Shown: one piece after another, positions 27,920 to 41,520 of the stretch
Position numbering within the stretch: position 1 is the first letter of the stretch
How the letters are laid out: every line of letters starts with the position of its first letter
Origin: Nymphaea colorata
Taxonomy: Eukaryota > Streptophyta > Magnoliopsida > Nymphaeales > Nymphaeaceae
Assembly (NCBI RefSeq): GCF_008831285.2
Contig: NC_045138.2
Location: 27,375,934 to 27,439,933 of the forward strand
DNA: 64,000 nucleotides
Direction: 5' to 3'
Program-made: the position numbers and the translations under genes
The notes under the pieces: generated by a model
Told to the model about the DNA's origin: nothing
The model's database searches: none
The model's input: only the letters and a program-made list of their open reading frames with translations

Positions 27920-29885
27920 TCAGTCTGAATCGCTATCCATGCTACCAACCATCGCCTTCAATCCCCTTGGTCTCTGCAGAAAAAAAAAAGCCAAACCATA
28001 AGCAATGAACGGTTTAAGGACACAACGTCTTGTCAGCTCAAGGGCCACGAAAAACAAATGCCATTACATCTATGTGTATGGCTTCACCCAGTGACATAAA
28101 AGGACTAAACCCAGTGCAACGTCCTTCAGTCCAACCTAGCCCAGACGGGATAAGGCGGAGGGACGGAACTCATGAACACCATCTAAGAAATTGGTGATCA
28201 ATGGTCTAGACCCACCGTCACCTGCTATTGTTATTTGCTCGGTTGACAAAAGCAAAATATTTTCCGAGTGACCGGACAGCATCATCAAGCCAACCGCAGT
28301 TACTGCCACTTCTGCCATACTTCAACCATGCACTGCAGATGGCAACAATGCATCGGTGGCTTCACTTGTCTGGTTCAGCTGTGTCCTCCATGGTCACTAA
28401 CCAGCACATATCATGATCAGCAATACAATCATAACATACTGTGCATTATAAATCCAAAACCAACTAAAAAATTGAGCCTGGAAGCCCTATGGCAAATGGA
28501 ACAGTTTGTGAGTTAGATTCTATGACACCTAGTTTTATTTTTTCACTAATTTGGGCTAATTCATAGAACATAGAACACTCTGTGAGTGTTCAATGTTCCA
28601 ACTGCCAAACGATCCCTTAAACTCAGCTTGGAAAATTTCTAAACACCAAGTCCCTATTAGTGCCTGCCACTACATGTTTGTGCAAACCAAGCAGAGCACC
28701 GTTAGGGATCTTGACCCACGTTGATGCGAATTACTCCATTTTCGATCTTTTACTGTAAGATAGGATCTTTTACCTTCTTGGACGTCTTCTTTTCCCTGAC
28801 CTCATAGCGCTCATGATTTAGTTCGCACAGCCAGGAGCCAGGGCTTACCAACTGCAACCACCGCATAAATAACAGAACAGTTAACTGGGTGAGGCAACTA
28901 GTTCAGAAAAATCTGGAAAAGTCGGAAACAAGACACCAGAATCAAACATCATGACCATAGCAATTAAGGAACCGGCCAAGATTCACGTGGTTGGTAACTT
29001 TGTACTTGGCATTTGGAACGCTTGTCCAAAAGATGCCTCTTGTTAAAAGTCCCAACTCCTCCCATCACAGAAATTTAAAAATTAAAAAAAAAAAACAATA
29101 ACTTGAGAAAGGGGAAAGTGCTATGACCAAGCCAGAGAAAGACCAGAGGCTTACGTTTAGGGTTCTCTGAAGAAACTTGGACCGCTTCTTGGGGCGCTGT
29201 GGGAGCTTGGACCCCTTCATTAACATGAAATCTTCCTCCTTTTCCTTGCAATTGAGGGCGATGATGAATTTTGGCCACACCACAGGTTGGCTTTTATGGT
29301 TGCTTTGATGGCCGTTCTCGTGACTGCCATTGTTGACGAGGCCGTTGGCCTTATGGTTGGGCTGCTTCTTCTCGGTCACCATCGTCTCCGATGATGCCAA
29401 GACCCCATTCCTGCCACTCCCCACTTTTGCTTGATGGTGATTTTGCCTGTCGGTCTTCTCCGTAGAAGAAAAATGGTCGTTGTTTAGGCTTCTTAATCCA
29501 AACAAGAATGGCTCCGAGTTCCTGAGAGACCATGAAGAAAATTGGAGCACAAGATAAAGGCATTAGAAACCCAAAGCAGTAAGAGAGAGAGAGAGGGAGA
29601 GAGAGACAGAGAGAGAAAGAAAGAGAGAGAGAGAGAGAGGATTAAATACCTAAGGACACGATGGGAGGGAGGATGCTGAAAGCCAGCCGACGACGAAAGA
29701 AGCGAGGACCCTTTGTCGGCTGCAGCGCTGCGTCTCTCCGCCCTGATCATCGTCCTATCGTCGGCCTCATCCTTCACCTGCACTTTGACGCACCTCAGAC
29801 GTTTTGTGTTCCCCCACTGCAAGAAATGGTCAGGCTCCGGCGGTCGACATCCTCTGTTGTTCTCGACCTCCTTTTCCATTGCCAT
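27920..29885 (-). CDS. DUF1639 family protein (4 coding exons, 244 aa)
   Basis: Exons in coding order: 29885-29650, 29521-29155, 28851-28774, 27973-27920 (stop TGA). The N-terminus has PEPDHFLQWGNTKRLRCVKV, the usual WG-x-x-K/R-LRC start of DUF1639 proteins. A poorly conserved Ser/Asn/His-rich middle follows. The C-terminal signature is KGSKLPQRPKKRSKFLQRTLN, then LVSPGSWLCELNHERYEVRE, then KKTSKKRPRGLKAM, ending in an acidic Ser-Asp tail. The basic PKKRSK and KKTSKKRPR runs suggest nuclear localisation (inference). The function of the family is not known to me. Start ATG 29885 follows an acceptor (CAG just upstream at about 29913), so the 5' UTR is probably spliced. Exon 1 is followed directly by a long sense-strand CT tract. 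A second CT tract near 30240-30282 may lie in the 5' UTR. Confidence 0.88.
29581..29640. repeat. (GA)n tract in DUF1639 intron 1
   Basis: Imperfect GA run, CT on the sense strand, beginning about 10 nt after the 5' splice site of exon 1. A second GA tract lies at 30239-30282, upstream of the coding start. Confidence 0.9.
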
Positions 29886-30247
29886 CGGAACCTTTCCAAA
29901 ATTTTCCTGCAACCAAGAACCAAATGTGAAAAAAGAAAAGCCAGAAAGAAGAAACCCAAATCCCGCACCAGACAAGGAAGCATACCAGAATTTAAAACTG
30001 ATACTGCTGGCCCTTTCTTCCGTCAATCGTTCTGTTAATATCGAATCTCAGGAAGGACGGAGGAAAAAAAGACGCCGTCGATTACAGGCACTTCAGACCC
30101 ACTCTGAGAATGCAGAAACCCGAAAAGAAACGGAAATTTCAAAAGGATTTCACCTTCTGCATAACGAAATCACAGATAAGCCAAACGGCGAATGAAAGTA
30201 AACGCCGATGAGGAGAAGGCATAAGGCAGAAGAAGCAAAGAGAGAGG

Positions 30248-30281
<34 letters not shown>

Positions 30282-32202
30282 CTGCCTCTCTTTTTCCGTT
30301 TTACTCCTTTTATTCTTCCCCTCAAAACAAAGGAGGCACCATTTCTTTCAATAAATGGAGGGGGTGATCCCCCCAGCCCGATTTCGATCGGAAACAAGGG
30401 AAACAACAAGGCATCCTTCAATTCCCATTTTACCCCTACACTTCTCTCTAATGACCGAATTAACCCGCTTCTTACCTCCACTTATATATCCACCGTCAAT
30501 TGAAAGATAGACGGCCAAGATGCGATTGTTCGCCGCCTCACACATGGCCAGTAAGGATCTCCACAGAACGCACCGTGACGGCCACCAGCCGGGTTGCTGG
30601 CCGAGCCAAATTTTCAGCAAGTCAACAAAATGACGAGACCACCCTCTATCAATCCGTCGAATTCCGTCCCTCTTCGCAGGACCTACCTAATCGTCCCCAT
30701 CGCTCCCTGGCCATCTAGGGTTTTCGAGGAGGAAGGGAGAGGCTTCGGGGGAAAAGCAAGCCCCAATTTCTCATCATCAGCTCGCGAAGACCGATCTGCT
30801 GCAGCCGTCGATTGCCTCCGGCCGTCCGGTACGAGAAGGTCATCGGAGACCCGAGGTCGTCTTCCTGTACGTCCGACCGGCCGGCAACCTCCTGCCCGCA
30901 AGAAACCCTAGCTCAACATCGTAGATCTGCAGATCAACCACGTTTCGAAATGCCTATCGCCTCCATCCGCCGGACTCCAGGCAGATCCGTCCCTAAAGGT
31001 CGTGAAGCTGCCGTCTGCTTTCCTTCCTTCCGATCCGCCGGACGGCCGATCGGTGCTCCGGTGAAGGTGGACAGCGCCTGGGAGAGGGAAGGGCGCGCCT
31101 TCTGGGGCCATGGACGAACCTGACACTGTTGACTTTTTTTTCACCCTTTTTTCATGAATTCCAAATCTGTGGGCGAGCAATAATGCTTGGTCACTTGCGG
31201 TGAAGGACCAGTAGAGGAGCGAACTCGTGAGGGCCGCACTCATGTAGCTCGGATGTGGCAACAGTCTGATCGTCCAGCTCCCGATGTGCTGCGAGGTAAC
31301 GGGGAACAACGGGTCGTGGAATGCCAGACCCGAAACCCTTAATGAATGAAAAATTAAATGCTAAATTAATGAAAACATTATCAATCGCCTAACGTAATTC
31401 ATTTTATCGTTAAAAATGTTTTCTTTATGAAACGTAACCTCATTAATTTATGTACAAAAAATGTGTCCACCTGAATAGTTGAATTGAATTTTTTACTTTT
31501 TAAGGCTTGAGGCGTGACCTTCCACGCTTTATATGATTGAATCATGGGAATTTTTATATGTAAAGTGGTGCGGTTCGGTATTAAATATCTGAGCAAAAAA
31601 TATCTCAAGAGTGTACTGAACGAGTGAAACACAGCAAACACGAGTAAAGTTCTCCTACCATGATCCCTTAAACAGCCAAATCTGAAAATAAAATAAAAAA
31701 TCAGAGGTTCGAGTATTTACCTGGCAGCTTTCTTATCAACATTAAATGCCCCCGAATAAATTTTATACGCCATCAAAATCTCAAGTAAATCAGAGTCACC
31801 ATTCCCTTTATGTTAATGGATCGAATGATCCTCATGTCATGACATAAGGGTGACTCTTCATTGTTCTTTCACTCACTATATGTATCCATCTATAATGGAA
31901 CCAGTACTTGTTGGCTGGGGTGGGCCACTGCCCACACCAATCAATCAAAAATATCGTTCTTTTGTGTTAACTTTTCATTGTTATGACTCTAAAATTTTAT
32001 GCAAGTTCTCCATTGATGAAAAATCTTGGCTTCACCGCTGAATGAAACCCCCATGGATTTTACGGCCGATGAAAAGTGAGGAACTGCCAAGGGCTCTCTT
32101 TCGCCATACCTGACATAGGGTAAATAAAATAAAAAATATATAGGGTCGTCCATCTTGTTGAACTTCTTTAAATATTTGTTTTGTGATGTGTATATTTGTT
32201 TT

Positions 32203-32205
<3 letters not shown>

Positions 32206-32272
<67 letters not shown>
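32206..32272. repeat. (TA)n microsatellite
   Basis: About 67 bp of uninterrupted TA in intergenic DNA, with TTTGTTTTGTGAT repeated just before it. Confidence 0.95.
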
Positions 32273-32273
<1 letters not shown>

Positions 32274-34663
32274 TCCTTTGGATATGAAAATCTGTGAAGA
32301 AAATTTTTGGACTTGGACCAACATTTGAGAAATGTTAAAGAGGAGGTGGAGGTTTAGTTGAAAGGTGTTTTATAATGGTGCTATACAAATTTTAGTTAGC
32401 CAGTTTCCTGGCTAACAAGGGACTCATTTTATTATGGGAGTGGTTTTATTTCTTTGTAAGAAGTCATTTTTTAAATGTCGCTTTTATCCTGATAGAAGAG
32501 GGTCTTCTTTTTTACCTTAAAAGAGTATTTTTGTCATTTCCAATCCTCCTCAACCTAACATACAACTTGCTTTGAATTTTATGGGGTCACAAGACATTCT
32601 TAGCAAATTTTACGCCAGTTATGTGGCCAATTACACTTATATATTAGGCCTGGTATCCGGCTGGCTCGGCTCAGTAAAAATAAATAAAAAAATAAAAAAT
32701 AAAATATATTTTTAATAATAAAATATACATCATTACTAAATAAAACTAAAAAAAGTTAATCGGACCGATCTGGGCTGGCCCAATATTTTATTGAGCCAGC
32801 CCGGGCTGGTCTTTTCGGGAGCCGATGCCCAAGCTTATTATATATAAGGCAGAGATATTTGGGGTTTCTGTGGGGTGTGTTCTCCATGAAACCTACTTGC
32901 AATTTTAATTTAGTATATGGATTTGGGTAGACCTATGCCCAGTTATATGGACCAACTTCACGAGACTCGTGTCATTGCCCTATCTTAAGACCTGAGCATT
33001 AACTATATATTTAGTGCCCGACTTCTTGGATCCGCTCCTTGTTATGTAACACATGAAATTGGATTTTCCTGAAAAATAATCCTTAAAATCTAGTATCAGT
33101 CATAATCCCAGTCTTCTTGATGTATTTGGATTTTATTTATTTAGTTTATTTGATATGTGTTCATAAAAAGTCTTACGATAATGTGAAAATATTTGTTTAT
33201 TGTACTTTTTTATATCCGTTAAAAAAACAAGAAAAAACCCATGGCTGCAATCAAAGGACAAAAATGTTTTTATGAAGTAGAAAAACTTAGGAAATTGAAA
33301 TTAGCTTAAAAAAATGAAAATCCAGTAGGGCTTGGAATTGATATTTATATGCAGAAATTCCACTTTCCATTATTTTATGAAAAAATTGTGGTATTTGTCA
33401 TTATGGGGCCAAATATACCAACAAGATATGGGCATAAAATATATAAATACAAAGTCCAAACAGGGTGGAGGCCACATAGAATACAGCCATTTTTTCTGGA
33501 TTTTGATTATTGCCAATATATATATATAGCAGAGGAGAATTAGCTAGCAGAAAAATACAATGCACAAGTGGATGCTTGAGTTTTATAATGTCTCCAGTTC
33601 TGGGGAAAATTTTGCCAAAATTCCATTTCAGTACCTCCAAATTTTATCCGTTACATTATCGCCGATTTCTATTAAATCTTGCACCTAGCTAGGGGCATAG
33701 CCAGGGGTCTGGCAGATTTTGAAAAATTATAATTTATCTATTAATTTTTTTAAAAAGTATGAGTTTGGCCCTTTAAAATTTTTGAAAAAATAGTATTAGC
33801 TCCTATGAAATGTTGATACAGAACTGGTAAAAATAACATTATGTTTATTTTGAAACACAAATGAGTAAAATACATGCAAATAATAAAAACTTTACTTTTC
33901 GGATGAATCGAATCGATTTGCTCCCCATTACGTTAAAAATGCACATTTTTAGAACACTGCTTCAAATAATTGCCCTTCTTAAACTTGCATGCACATCAAA
34001 GCAAATGCACTGTCAACTACTTTACATACATGCAGAGATACACGTAAACTATGTTAGATGTAGTCAAAGGGGTTGATGAAAAGTAGTAAACTTGAGCATT
34101 TCCTAACTTAGGTGTTCTTTTGTCATATTATAATTAACTCATCCCCATCTCAATAGTAACATACTTTACATTGACGGGAATGTGGCTGTGATTAATAGTT
34201 TATTTGTATTACTACTAAAAGATATGGAATAATGAATCATGATTTTATGGAAATTCAAACGCCAATTCACACCTCTCTGAACTTCATTCAAGCAGCGATT
34301 GTTTGAGAAACTTCTTATAGCCAGCAGTGAATTGGAAAACATTTTTTCCATTTGCAGCGAAGAGAGGGAAAATGCAGAGAATTTACCTCAATGGGGCGTT
34401 TGATGGCCCTGGAAAAGGAATCTCTTCCATTCTTGAAACGTAGAAAAACTGTCCATACAAACACAAAAATGTTTGGAGTATTGGGTGTGACGTTAATGTA
34501 GACGTTCTGGGATTCCAGGGGATGCTCAGATATGGTCGGCTCCAAAACGCTGCTGATTTATGCTTGTGGTCCAACGCCTACCAGTAGAAGTGGTCACCGT
34601 TCTGTAAGAAGGCGATGCCTGTATTTTTTCAGTGTTGTGGATGTTTAATAGCCTATATCGACT

Positions 34664-34793
34664 CGTATCGGCCGATACGTTGCATGTTGGGATCCTCGAA
34701 TATCAGCGGACACCACACCCGAATCGTTATTTAGGTTGACTCAGCAGACCTTCTCTGACTCGTATCAGCCGATCCGGCCGATACACTGCGGAT
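34664..34793. repeat. Palindromic CGTATCGGCCGATACG element with a diverged second copy
   Basis: A perfect 16-bp palindrome at 34664-34679 is followed about 100 bp later by CGTATCAGCCGATCCGGCCGATAC, a related copy. Both are preceded by GACT. The segment looks like part of a dispersed repeat; no open frame covers it. Confidence 0.6.
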
Positions 34794-35637
34794 ACCATAT
34801 AATGGACTGGATCGGATGCTTTAGAACGGATAGTTTAGAACACTAGCATTTTTTGCTCTCATATGTGGAAGGGGTGAACATAGTCATGACTTTTTATGAT
34901 GTATAGAGAGTGGAGCATTCCGGGTAGTGGTCTTAAAAGGTTTGGAGTGATTCACGGGTCCCACTGGGACAGGAGCCCATGCCGAGATTCATGTGGTATA
35001 TGCACATGATAGTTTACAAAGTTTCCGCAAAAACAAACAAAAAAGAAAAATTATTTTACGATCACAACAGTTGCTGGAATAACCAGAAAAGCTCAAGTTT
35101 CAAAGTAACTAAGAAACATGTCACGAAAAATAGACTGTTGAATGAGAATCTTGAGATGGTTGTTAAAATCCCATTTAGAGGGCATTTGTTACTCCCAATT
35201 TGGAATTTGAAATCCATGGATCTGATGTGCTGTGGTGACAGGACGGAAGAACAATAATAAACTTTTTGTGGGGCTCCTCTTTGTGGCGACAATAAATTGT
35301 CTTTTCAACTTCAAAAAGGTAAATATGAAATTGCCCATAAGGGTTTGGCTTTATTTGATAGAGGTTAATATGACAGTGTAAGTTTCCGGTTTCAACTTGA
35401 GGTTGGTGTAATTTTTTCTTTTTCTAGTGGGCAGGAGGGGGGCCTCCATCAATCTGCTATCACTGAAGAGGCCCTTCCCTTTACATCAAACCATATAGGA
35501 GAACAACAATACGGACAAGAATGACACGACGTGCTTACTTACATTTTGAGCTGTACAAGAGATCCTAGTAGAACCAACTTATCTCAAGGCAATGTAAGCA
35601 ATGATCCCTCAAGAATGAACCGCCGAAGATTCTTGAT

Positions 35638-38600
35638 TTATGCACTGAATCCCCTGCTAAGAGAACTCCATGGCCCTGCAGGGATTACGGTGCAAGCCTG
35701 TGCAGAGACATCTTCCATGGTTTCCTTCCTGAGTCCTGCGTTGCAGATGTTAGCAATTGAGCGCATGTGCTTCATGCCATACTGGGAAAGCGATCCACAG
35801 TGCTTCTCAAACGCCCGAACCTGCATGTCCGACAAAATAGAAGTCACAAAGCGAGAAAGGGGATGGACCTAATAGCGCCTAACACACATAAGTGGATAAT
35901 TGATTGTTTCCTTTTATTCGACTATAATTGGTGTGCCACTTGTATAGATCCAGTTCACAAGTATTTATTCCATACGTCTTTTTGATAGGTTTAGATGTTC
36001 ACAAAAGAGATGCCATCTTCTGCACTAATTGAACTGGAAACTAAGAAGCTACACAAGGAAATGACAATCACAGGATCTCTTAAGAACTGAAGCTACATGG
36101 CTCAACCTGATTGGAAACATGTATCAGGCTATATTTCTCATTTGCAAACTAAGGGAAAAGAAGAAAAGAAACTATAGTAGCAATGTCCTTTCTGAGCAAT
36201 TATATCATTTATTAAACAAAGACGGCAGAAATAGCAACCTTTCTCTGAAGAATGATATGGTTTACAAAACCACATTATACAGACAACATTGGACCATCCA
36301 CTTTTTCCACCGAAGAGATGAAACCAAAAGGATAAACTTGCAGGATTCTTACATTAATTGTCATAAATGATTTATTAAAGTGTTTGCCTAAGAATTTTCA
36401 ACAAATTTTTCAGCACAAAAATTGCTGAATACGTTAAACTTACCATAGTCTTAAGGCAGTCCCAATCATCAACTAGTGGTTGTCCAGCTGGCCTTACAGT
36501 ATTGAGCACTTCTGCTCCTTTCTTAGAGCCAAAGAGAAGTTTCCCAATAAGTTCCATACTGTTGTCTATATGCATGCGATGGGCCATCACATCAAACAAC
36601 TGCTTTTGAGCATTTACTTTCTCTAAAGATCCTTCTGGCATCCTTCGATACTGGTTAGAAACAAAAATGATGATTCAGTTGGCAAAATATTTTGATGTTT
36701 AAATAAAAATAACAGCAATATATATGTAACCAAGAGAAAGTGGATCAAAATAAAGATCAGCTAGCCAACATCAGCAAGTTGCTACTTTCCTAGAGAATAT
36801 ATAAGCATGAGTTCTACCAACCTTATTCCAAAAATAAAGAAGATCAGCATCTCGTTGGTTTACAGCTGTTGAATACACTGGAAGGTTGTTTCCATTAACA
36901 AAAGATGAGTTCTCATTTGCTGGATTTGATCCCATGAACAAGAAGAGTTGCTCATTGGTGAGCTCTAAATCGCCAAATTGCATAGCATGGGAGCCCAAAT
37001 TATAAGTATTATAATTTGAAGTTCTGTCTCTAACCTGCAATGATTTTAAAAATATGTGATTATTGGAAACAGAAACCCAAATATTTGAGTTTTGCAAAGC
37101 ACTTGGAAAAAACATATCAGATTTTTACCAGATGATACTGCTGCTTCAATGTCTCAGTTTGCAAATTATGAACATCACTGGGGAACACATTAAAAATGGA
37201 TTACATTAACAACCACCAAAAACACATATATAATAGAAACCATTCTCAAGAGAAGAAAGAGACAAATTACCAAAAAAAAACATGTCCTTAAAGTAGAATA
37301 CAGTATGTGCAACAATCCACAGCTGTTGAAACAAAAAAAGAAGCTTCTTTTTTTTTTTCTTTTGGGAAGTTGCAAGCTTTTTGTAAGATTATAATTCTCG
37401 ACTGTCAAGCCTAAGGACAACAGTCATCTTTTCATTGAGGCATGGGAAAAGTCTAAAGGGTCTACCAAGGGCTATACCTGTCTTCCATCCAAGAGACACT
37501 GTACAAGTCTCCAAGACATGTGTCAAACTCAGGAGGAGGACTAGGCAATCCACCAGGACAGTATGTTCCCCAACTGCTTTCAGTAGCATTTGCTGCTGTG
37601 GTAGCATATATGTTCAAGTCTTCAGGCAGATGACCTTCAAAAATACTTCCAGATTCGCAAGCTTCCAAATAGAAAACCTTAAAGGAAAAAGAAAAACATA
37701 TTATGCCAGCCTATTGCCTACCATTCGAAAAGTTATAGAAGATGCTTGCAACATCTGAATAGATAAGTTTGTCAGTACCAAGCTTTTATATGTGCCAGCA
37801 GCATGCTTTTTCTTCAGGACATTCACAAGGTCACCAGCATAAAGGTAAGGATAAGTAGGCATCCCTGCATGAACACAGACCAAGGAGTTGAATTGATCTA
37901 TCGAACAGTTTAAGCATTTACGAGGATAAAACCAATATGCAAACCTAGTGTCTTTGTCTTTTTCTTTTGGGTGCATGTATTCTAGTGGGAATATATGGTG
38001 GTCGTGATCTGAAAATTAATGGTATATCAGGGCTATATGGAATGAAAAAACATGGATATGCTCATAATAATTTAAAGATTCAAAAGATAGCAAAGTGAAA
38101 AATCAGTGGCTCACTGTTCATTGACATAGGATGGTCTAAAAGTGCTCTTGAAGAATCGTCTTCAATTTCTTTCTAACATATGGAAAATCATGAATAGATC
38201 ATGTTAAGCACAATCCAAAGGTTACTATTCCTTTTTGAGGTCATAATCATGTAAAGCAACAGTGCACAGACTACACATTGCGGTTGTGTGGGATATCATA
38301 CTAGACAATACCTGCCACACACACACACACACATGAACATTTTACCTAATTCTGACAGACTTGTATCACTTGCAAGACTTTTAACTGCTTACCAAGCACT
38401 CCAGGTCCTCCATGATCAGAATAGAAGACAAAAATATGGTCGTTAGGACCACTGTCAACGACTTTGCCACTTCCTCCAGTAACAGCACTCTTGTTTCCAA
38501 GCAGAACAGCGAAGAAATTTTCTACAGTAACGTGATCCTTGACATAATCCTATGGCCATTGACAAGAACAAAAATAAAATCATGTAAACCAGTTTCATGA

Positions 38601-39565
38601 AATTAAGGGAAGGAGTTCACAGATATTAGGAAAACTGAACCTTGGGGACGCCAGCATAGACATCCTGACCGTGTGGATGATTAATGATGGTGCCAGGTCG
38701 AGGGTTTTCTTCATGATAAGCAATGTCATCATACATAAAAACAATGATGTTTTCCTCTTTTAATCCACCCTTTATCAGGGTTTGGTATGCATGGCAAACA
38801 TCAGCCTGGAGATACAAAACTTTAAATCAATCTTTGATCCGTAATACAAGTCCAAGCAAATTAGAAATGAAAAATCCGTCTTAACCAAATTAATACTAAT
38901 ACAGCATGAAAAGTTCAAATTTGTGCATATGTCGCATCATTTGCATGAGACTGGCGATTCACCAGTTGACACAATAAAGGATATCAACAGACAGAAATTT
39001 TGAATAATCTAAAAATACGAGCTAACCATGTTCATTACATTATGAACAGGAAATCTGCGACTTCCCATTTTCCTAATCACATGCATTTCGCAGAATCCAT
39101 TCAGTCAGAACTGGTAGCACACTAACGTACATTAGTTATGAAGCAAATCCCTGCGATTCTCCGTTATCAAAACCCTAAATCTTCAACAAAGACCATGGAA
39201 GAATGCCGAAAACGAAAAATGACGGAAACATAAAACTGAAAAAACAAGGGAACCGCCGTCATCAGAAATGAAAACCCTATTTCAAGAGCCAAAAAGACAG
39301 GGATATCATATAGAAATCACCCAAAAGTTTTTGCCTTTTATCAAAAAATGGTCGGAGCTAAGGTCTCCACCTGATGCCTGTAGTTCCCGTAGCCGGAGGA
39401 CCCAGCAACGAGAACAGCCCACCGCGTGCCGACAGAGTCCCCGTCAAGGGACTCGTCCGACGGCAGCCGGATTATGTCGGACCACGGGGAGTTCCCATCA
39501 CCGGATGCGAGGGTAAGTACGCACACACAAAATATGGCGAGAAGCAGCTCCGCAGGGCCGGCCAT
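35638..39565 (-). CDS. VPE: Vacuolar processing enzyme (legumain, C13 cysteine protease; 9 exons, 484 aa)
   Basis: Exons in coding order: 39565-39371, 38805-38641, 38549-38393, 37864-37779, 37677-37478, 37177-37129, 37034-36822, 36650-36444, 35820-35638 (stop TAA). All phases agree. Signal peptide is residues 1-21. The catalytic core runs from [20 protein letters not shown] to about residue 330. Catalytic His166 is in [13 protein letters not shown] and catalytic Cys208 in [13 protein letters not shown]. The C-terminal prodomain with conserved Cys residues follows (YRRMPEGS... to [18 protein letters not shown]). The enzyme cuts after Asn/Asp in vacuoles, matures seed and vacuolar proteins, and has caspase-1-like activity in cell death; its zymogen activates itself at low pH. 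Length and exon order are typical. I cannot assign the alpha, beta, gamma or delta class. Three ACGT-core elements lie 160-255 bp upstream. Confidence 0.94.
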
Positions 39566-39728
39566 GCCAGTTTCCGGCGAGTCGAATTACGGTGAGGCGG
39601 TTCCCGGAAAACTGATCGGAAGAAGAGAAGGCGCAGGCTTGCCTCCTTCCGCCATTCTGGGAACTAAAAACACTTGGTGGCATAAAACTAAAGCTTCGTA
39701 ATATTCACTCTGGACCGTCGATCTCAGT

Positions 39729-39819
39729 CCACGTCGGATCAGCAACATGAAAGGTTTCCTTTGTTGCTGACGTGGCGTAGAACCCAAATCTAGTGGATTA
39801 AAAGGCAAGGTGACGTGGC
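39729..39819 (-). promoter_or_regulatory. Cluster of three ACGT-core bZIP-type sites upstream of VPE
   Basis: On the plus strand: CCACGTCGG (39729-39737), TGACGTGGC (39768-39776) and TGACGTGGC (39811-39819). They lie 164-254 bp upstream of the VPE start codon. ACGT cores flanked this way are G-box/C-box hybrids bound by bZIP factors (ABA, light or ER-stress response). The class of factor cannot be told from sequence alone. Confidence 0.5.
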
Positions 39820-41489
39820 TTTCATCCTACGCCTTGAAACATGTTGGAAGGAAGAGAACGGATCGGGTATGAATCTTCGAGTTAAAGTAATTTCAAAGAT
39901 ATCATTAGATCCATTCTTCGGAACTTGAATTTTTAAATTTCACCAATATAATTTTAATATAAAAATAATATAAAATTATGTCAATGTATTTCTTTTTTGT
40001 AACAAAAAACTATGGTGTATCTGGTTCGGACATTGCAATGTAATTTGGAAAAAGAATTGAGAACTATTTCAATTTTTCTATAAATGCAACTGATTTTGTT
40101 CTTTCGAAAAATATGAAAAATATGTTGCTTTTTAGTTTTTATTTAAATATCGCATTGAAGAAGAAATTCCAAACTTTTATTTTCCAGTTTTATGGGAAAC
40201 TTTTGGATAAAGTAAATTTTAAATACCATCCAAAATTCCTCACAATGATACAATAATTTAGAATTGGCGTTAAATTTATGTTTTGGAGTAAGAGTAGGAT
40301 GCATGTTAAAAAATTTGTTATTAGTGTCAAATGCCCCGAAACATAGTTAAACATAATGCACTATTAAAACTTGAAAAATTAAGTTATGTGCCTTATTACT
40401 ATATCAAGAAACTTAAATATATTTATATCATGCTTATTATAATATAATTATATTAGAACGAATACGTTTGCAATTAATATTAATAAAAGACAATTAATAT
40501 TACTGCTAAAACGAGTGAAAGGAAAACAGTGATTTGAACCCATTCGTTGCTGCGGCCCTTTACGATGGACAACTTGTCTCACTTTCGAACCACACACGTG
40601 GGCACCTTGGCTTGTCTCATCAAACAGCCTAAGAATAGCGGAAAGAAGAGGTCAAGATCTATAATCACTCGGATAGAAAATCTCTCCACATTCCACTCCT
40701 TCTAACATCATACCATAGACGATAAACAATAAGTTTTTGTTATTCTTGCTCTTCTTCTTTTCCCTCATTCTCTTCTTCCCTCCCTCGCTCTTTATCATTC
40801 TTAAGAGGCATTGAGTTGAGAGATGGCATCGCGATTAAGGTATTTTGGTTCATGCATATATTTTTCTATGTTCTAATTATTTATGAGTCAAATTATTGGC
40901 ATCTGATGTATGCCCGCATATAACATGCATGCTTGCATATGCCATTTTAGTGGGGAGTCATGTCTATGCATGCCTTCACATGACGCATGTATGTATGTAT
41001 GATGATTTCAATCTACATAACTATGTTTCGTGAAGACACTCCTTTTTTTTCCTTTTGTTGGAAAAAATTTTGATGTTGCCCCCAACCTTTATTTTCATTT
41101 TCAAATATAGTGTTATCTATATACATCGTTTATCCGGCCTCTTCTTTCCTCAAAATATTTACAAGGAGAGGCATGCGAGTTTGAAACAGCCCCCTCATTT
41201 TGCCAACCATTTCAGTTTTGTGTTTGCATCGCCTGAATTCTTTTTTTAAATAAAGGATTTTCAGGAAGAGGCTTGCAACCACTGTTTTTCTAAAAGTTTT
41301 CTGGATATTTTGGAGTTTTCACCAAGAGTGCATGTGGCCGACACCTTAAATTGGATCCACTTATCTAAGAAATCTAATTATCGTAGCGAAAATAGATTTA
41401 GATGTATGGACCCAGCTTGTTTGAAATATACATTTTTGGTTATTGGAAATGGATTTGGATTTAAATTTAGTTTTAGCTTGCTTTGGAAT

Positions 41490-41520
<31 letters not shown>

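Larger units (their letters stand above)
29886..35637. other. Large intergenic region upstream of DUF1639, downstream of VPE
   Basis: Proximal part (to about 30,350) is the probable spliced leader/promoter of DUF1639. 30,480-31,320 is a GC-rich block with open frames on both strands (133 codons on the minus strand at 30908-31309) but no domain I recognise. Beyond are AT-rich DNA, the TA array at 32206, a G/C-rich GGCTGGCCC/GGGCTGG-type patch at 32650-32830 that looks like a transposon remnant, and the palindromic element at 34664. Confidence 0.5.

Noticed and set aside
29713-30195. 160-codon plus-strand frame over the DUF1639 5' region
   Set aside because: Antisense shadow of exon 1 and its leader; the sense frame carries the DUF1639 motifs.
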